A stretch of 5,454 bases of DNA from Cyanobacteria bacterium UBA8156 (GTDB lineage: Bacteria > Cyanobacteriota > Cyanobacteriia > Pseudanabaenales > Pseudanabaenaceae): contig DMPD01000137.1 of the NCBI GenBank assembly GCA_003456125.1, forward strand, positions 1 to 5,454, read 5' to 3'. The notes under the pieces are model-generated. The model worked only from the letters and a program-made list of their open reading frames with translations. It had not been told where the DNA came from and searched no databases. The position numbers were made by a program, and so were the translations under genes. The stretch's first letter is position 1. Each line of letters opens with the position of its first letter. This document shows positions 5,332-5,454 of this stretch, one piece after another.

Positions 5332-5454
5332 GTCAATGCTCGTCCGAGCTGGCTAGGTATGGGTCGGAGAGAGAACCGGGATTCGGGCAAGTACGGGGGT
5401 GAAACCCGCCACCCCTCTAGCTACGACTGGAGATCTGGGCTTGAAATCTGGGCT
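5332..5454. other. Unassigned 3' tail without a recognisable gene
   Basis: No convincing reading frame with a ribosome binding site is present in these 123 bases. The only structure I see is a hairpin, GGGGTG at 5396-5401 with CACCCC at 5410-5415 around an 8-base loop, without a T-run, and a short direct repeat at the very end (ATCTGGGCT at 5433-5441 and 5446-5454, period 13). The tail could be the leader of a gene or a repeat lying beyond the window. Confidence 0.5.

Overview
The window reads as chromosomal DNA of a cyanobacterium. The main evidence is the palindrome GCGATCGC (HIP1), which occurs 14 times in 5.45 kb, far more often than chance, and such density is a known hallmark of many cyanobacterial genomes. 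The genes fit this: a YvcK-type protein with a cyanobacterial-looking sequence, a short RsbW-like ATPase, and intergenic double-hairpin repeats of a type common in cyanobacteria. The DNA is GC-rich. Genus cannot be decided from what is visible. The first 11 bases match the 3' end of the Illumina sequencing adapter, so the window most likely starts at a raw contig end, and the first gene is cut by it.

Layout. Positions 2-2437 (+) hold a tight three-gene cluster: the C-terminal part of a YvcK/CofD-like gluconeogenesis and cell-shape factor, a small anti-sigma-type histidine-kinase-fold ATPase, and a family-4 glycosyltransferase. The last two overlap by 4 bases (GTGA), so they are probably translationally coupled. 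Positions 2438-2618 hold no gene but carry an inverted repeat over the stop codon, an 11-bp tandem duplication and a two-hairpin dispersed repeat. A convergent minus-strand gene (2619-3155) encodes a small exported Pro-rich protein of unknown function, with a clear signal peptide and a strong ribosome binding site. Positions 3156-3571 are a 416-base divergent intergenic region with a long interrupted hairpin, four tandem 11-bp repeats, a spaced inverted repeat and a credible extended -10 promoter for the next gene. Positions 3572-5331 (+) are pyrE (orotate phosphoribosyltransferase) overlapping by 4 bases (again GTGA) with a membrane-anchored DUF58 protein whose C-terminal tail contains a 12-bp/24-bp tandem repeat. 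Positions 5332-5454 hold no gene that I can recognise.

How they work together: the first cluster joins a UDP-sugar/cell-envelope linked regulator (YvcK family), a probable partner-switching ATPase and a sugar transferase, which suggests an envelope or polysaccharide theme, but that link is inference. pyrE supplies OMP for UMP and hence UDP-sugar synthesis; its coupling to a DUF58 gene has no obvious biochemical reason. I found no CRISPR array, tRNA, rRNA, transposase gene or defence system. No clearly new system is visible; the items most worth a second look are the intergenic repeats and the uncharacterised exported protein.
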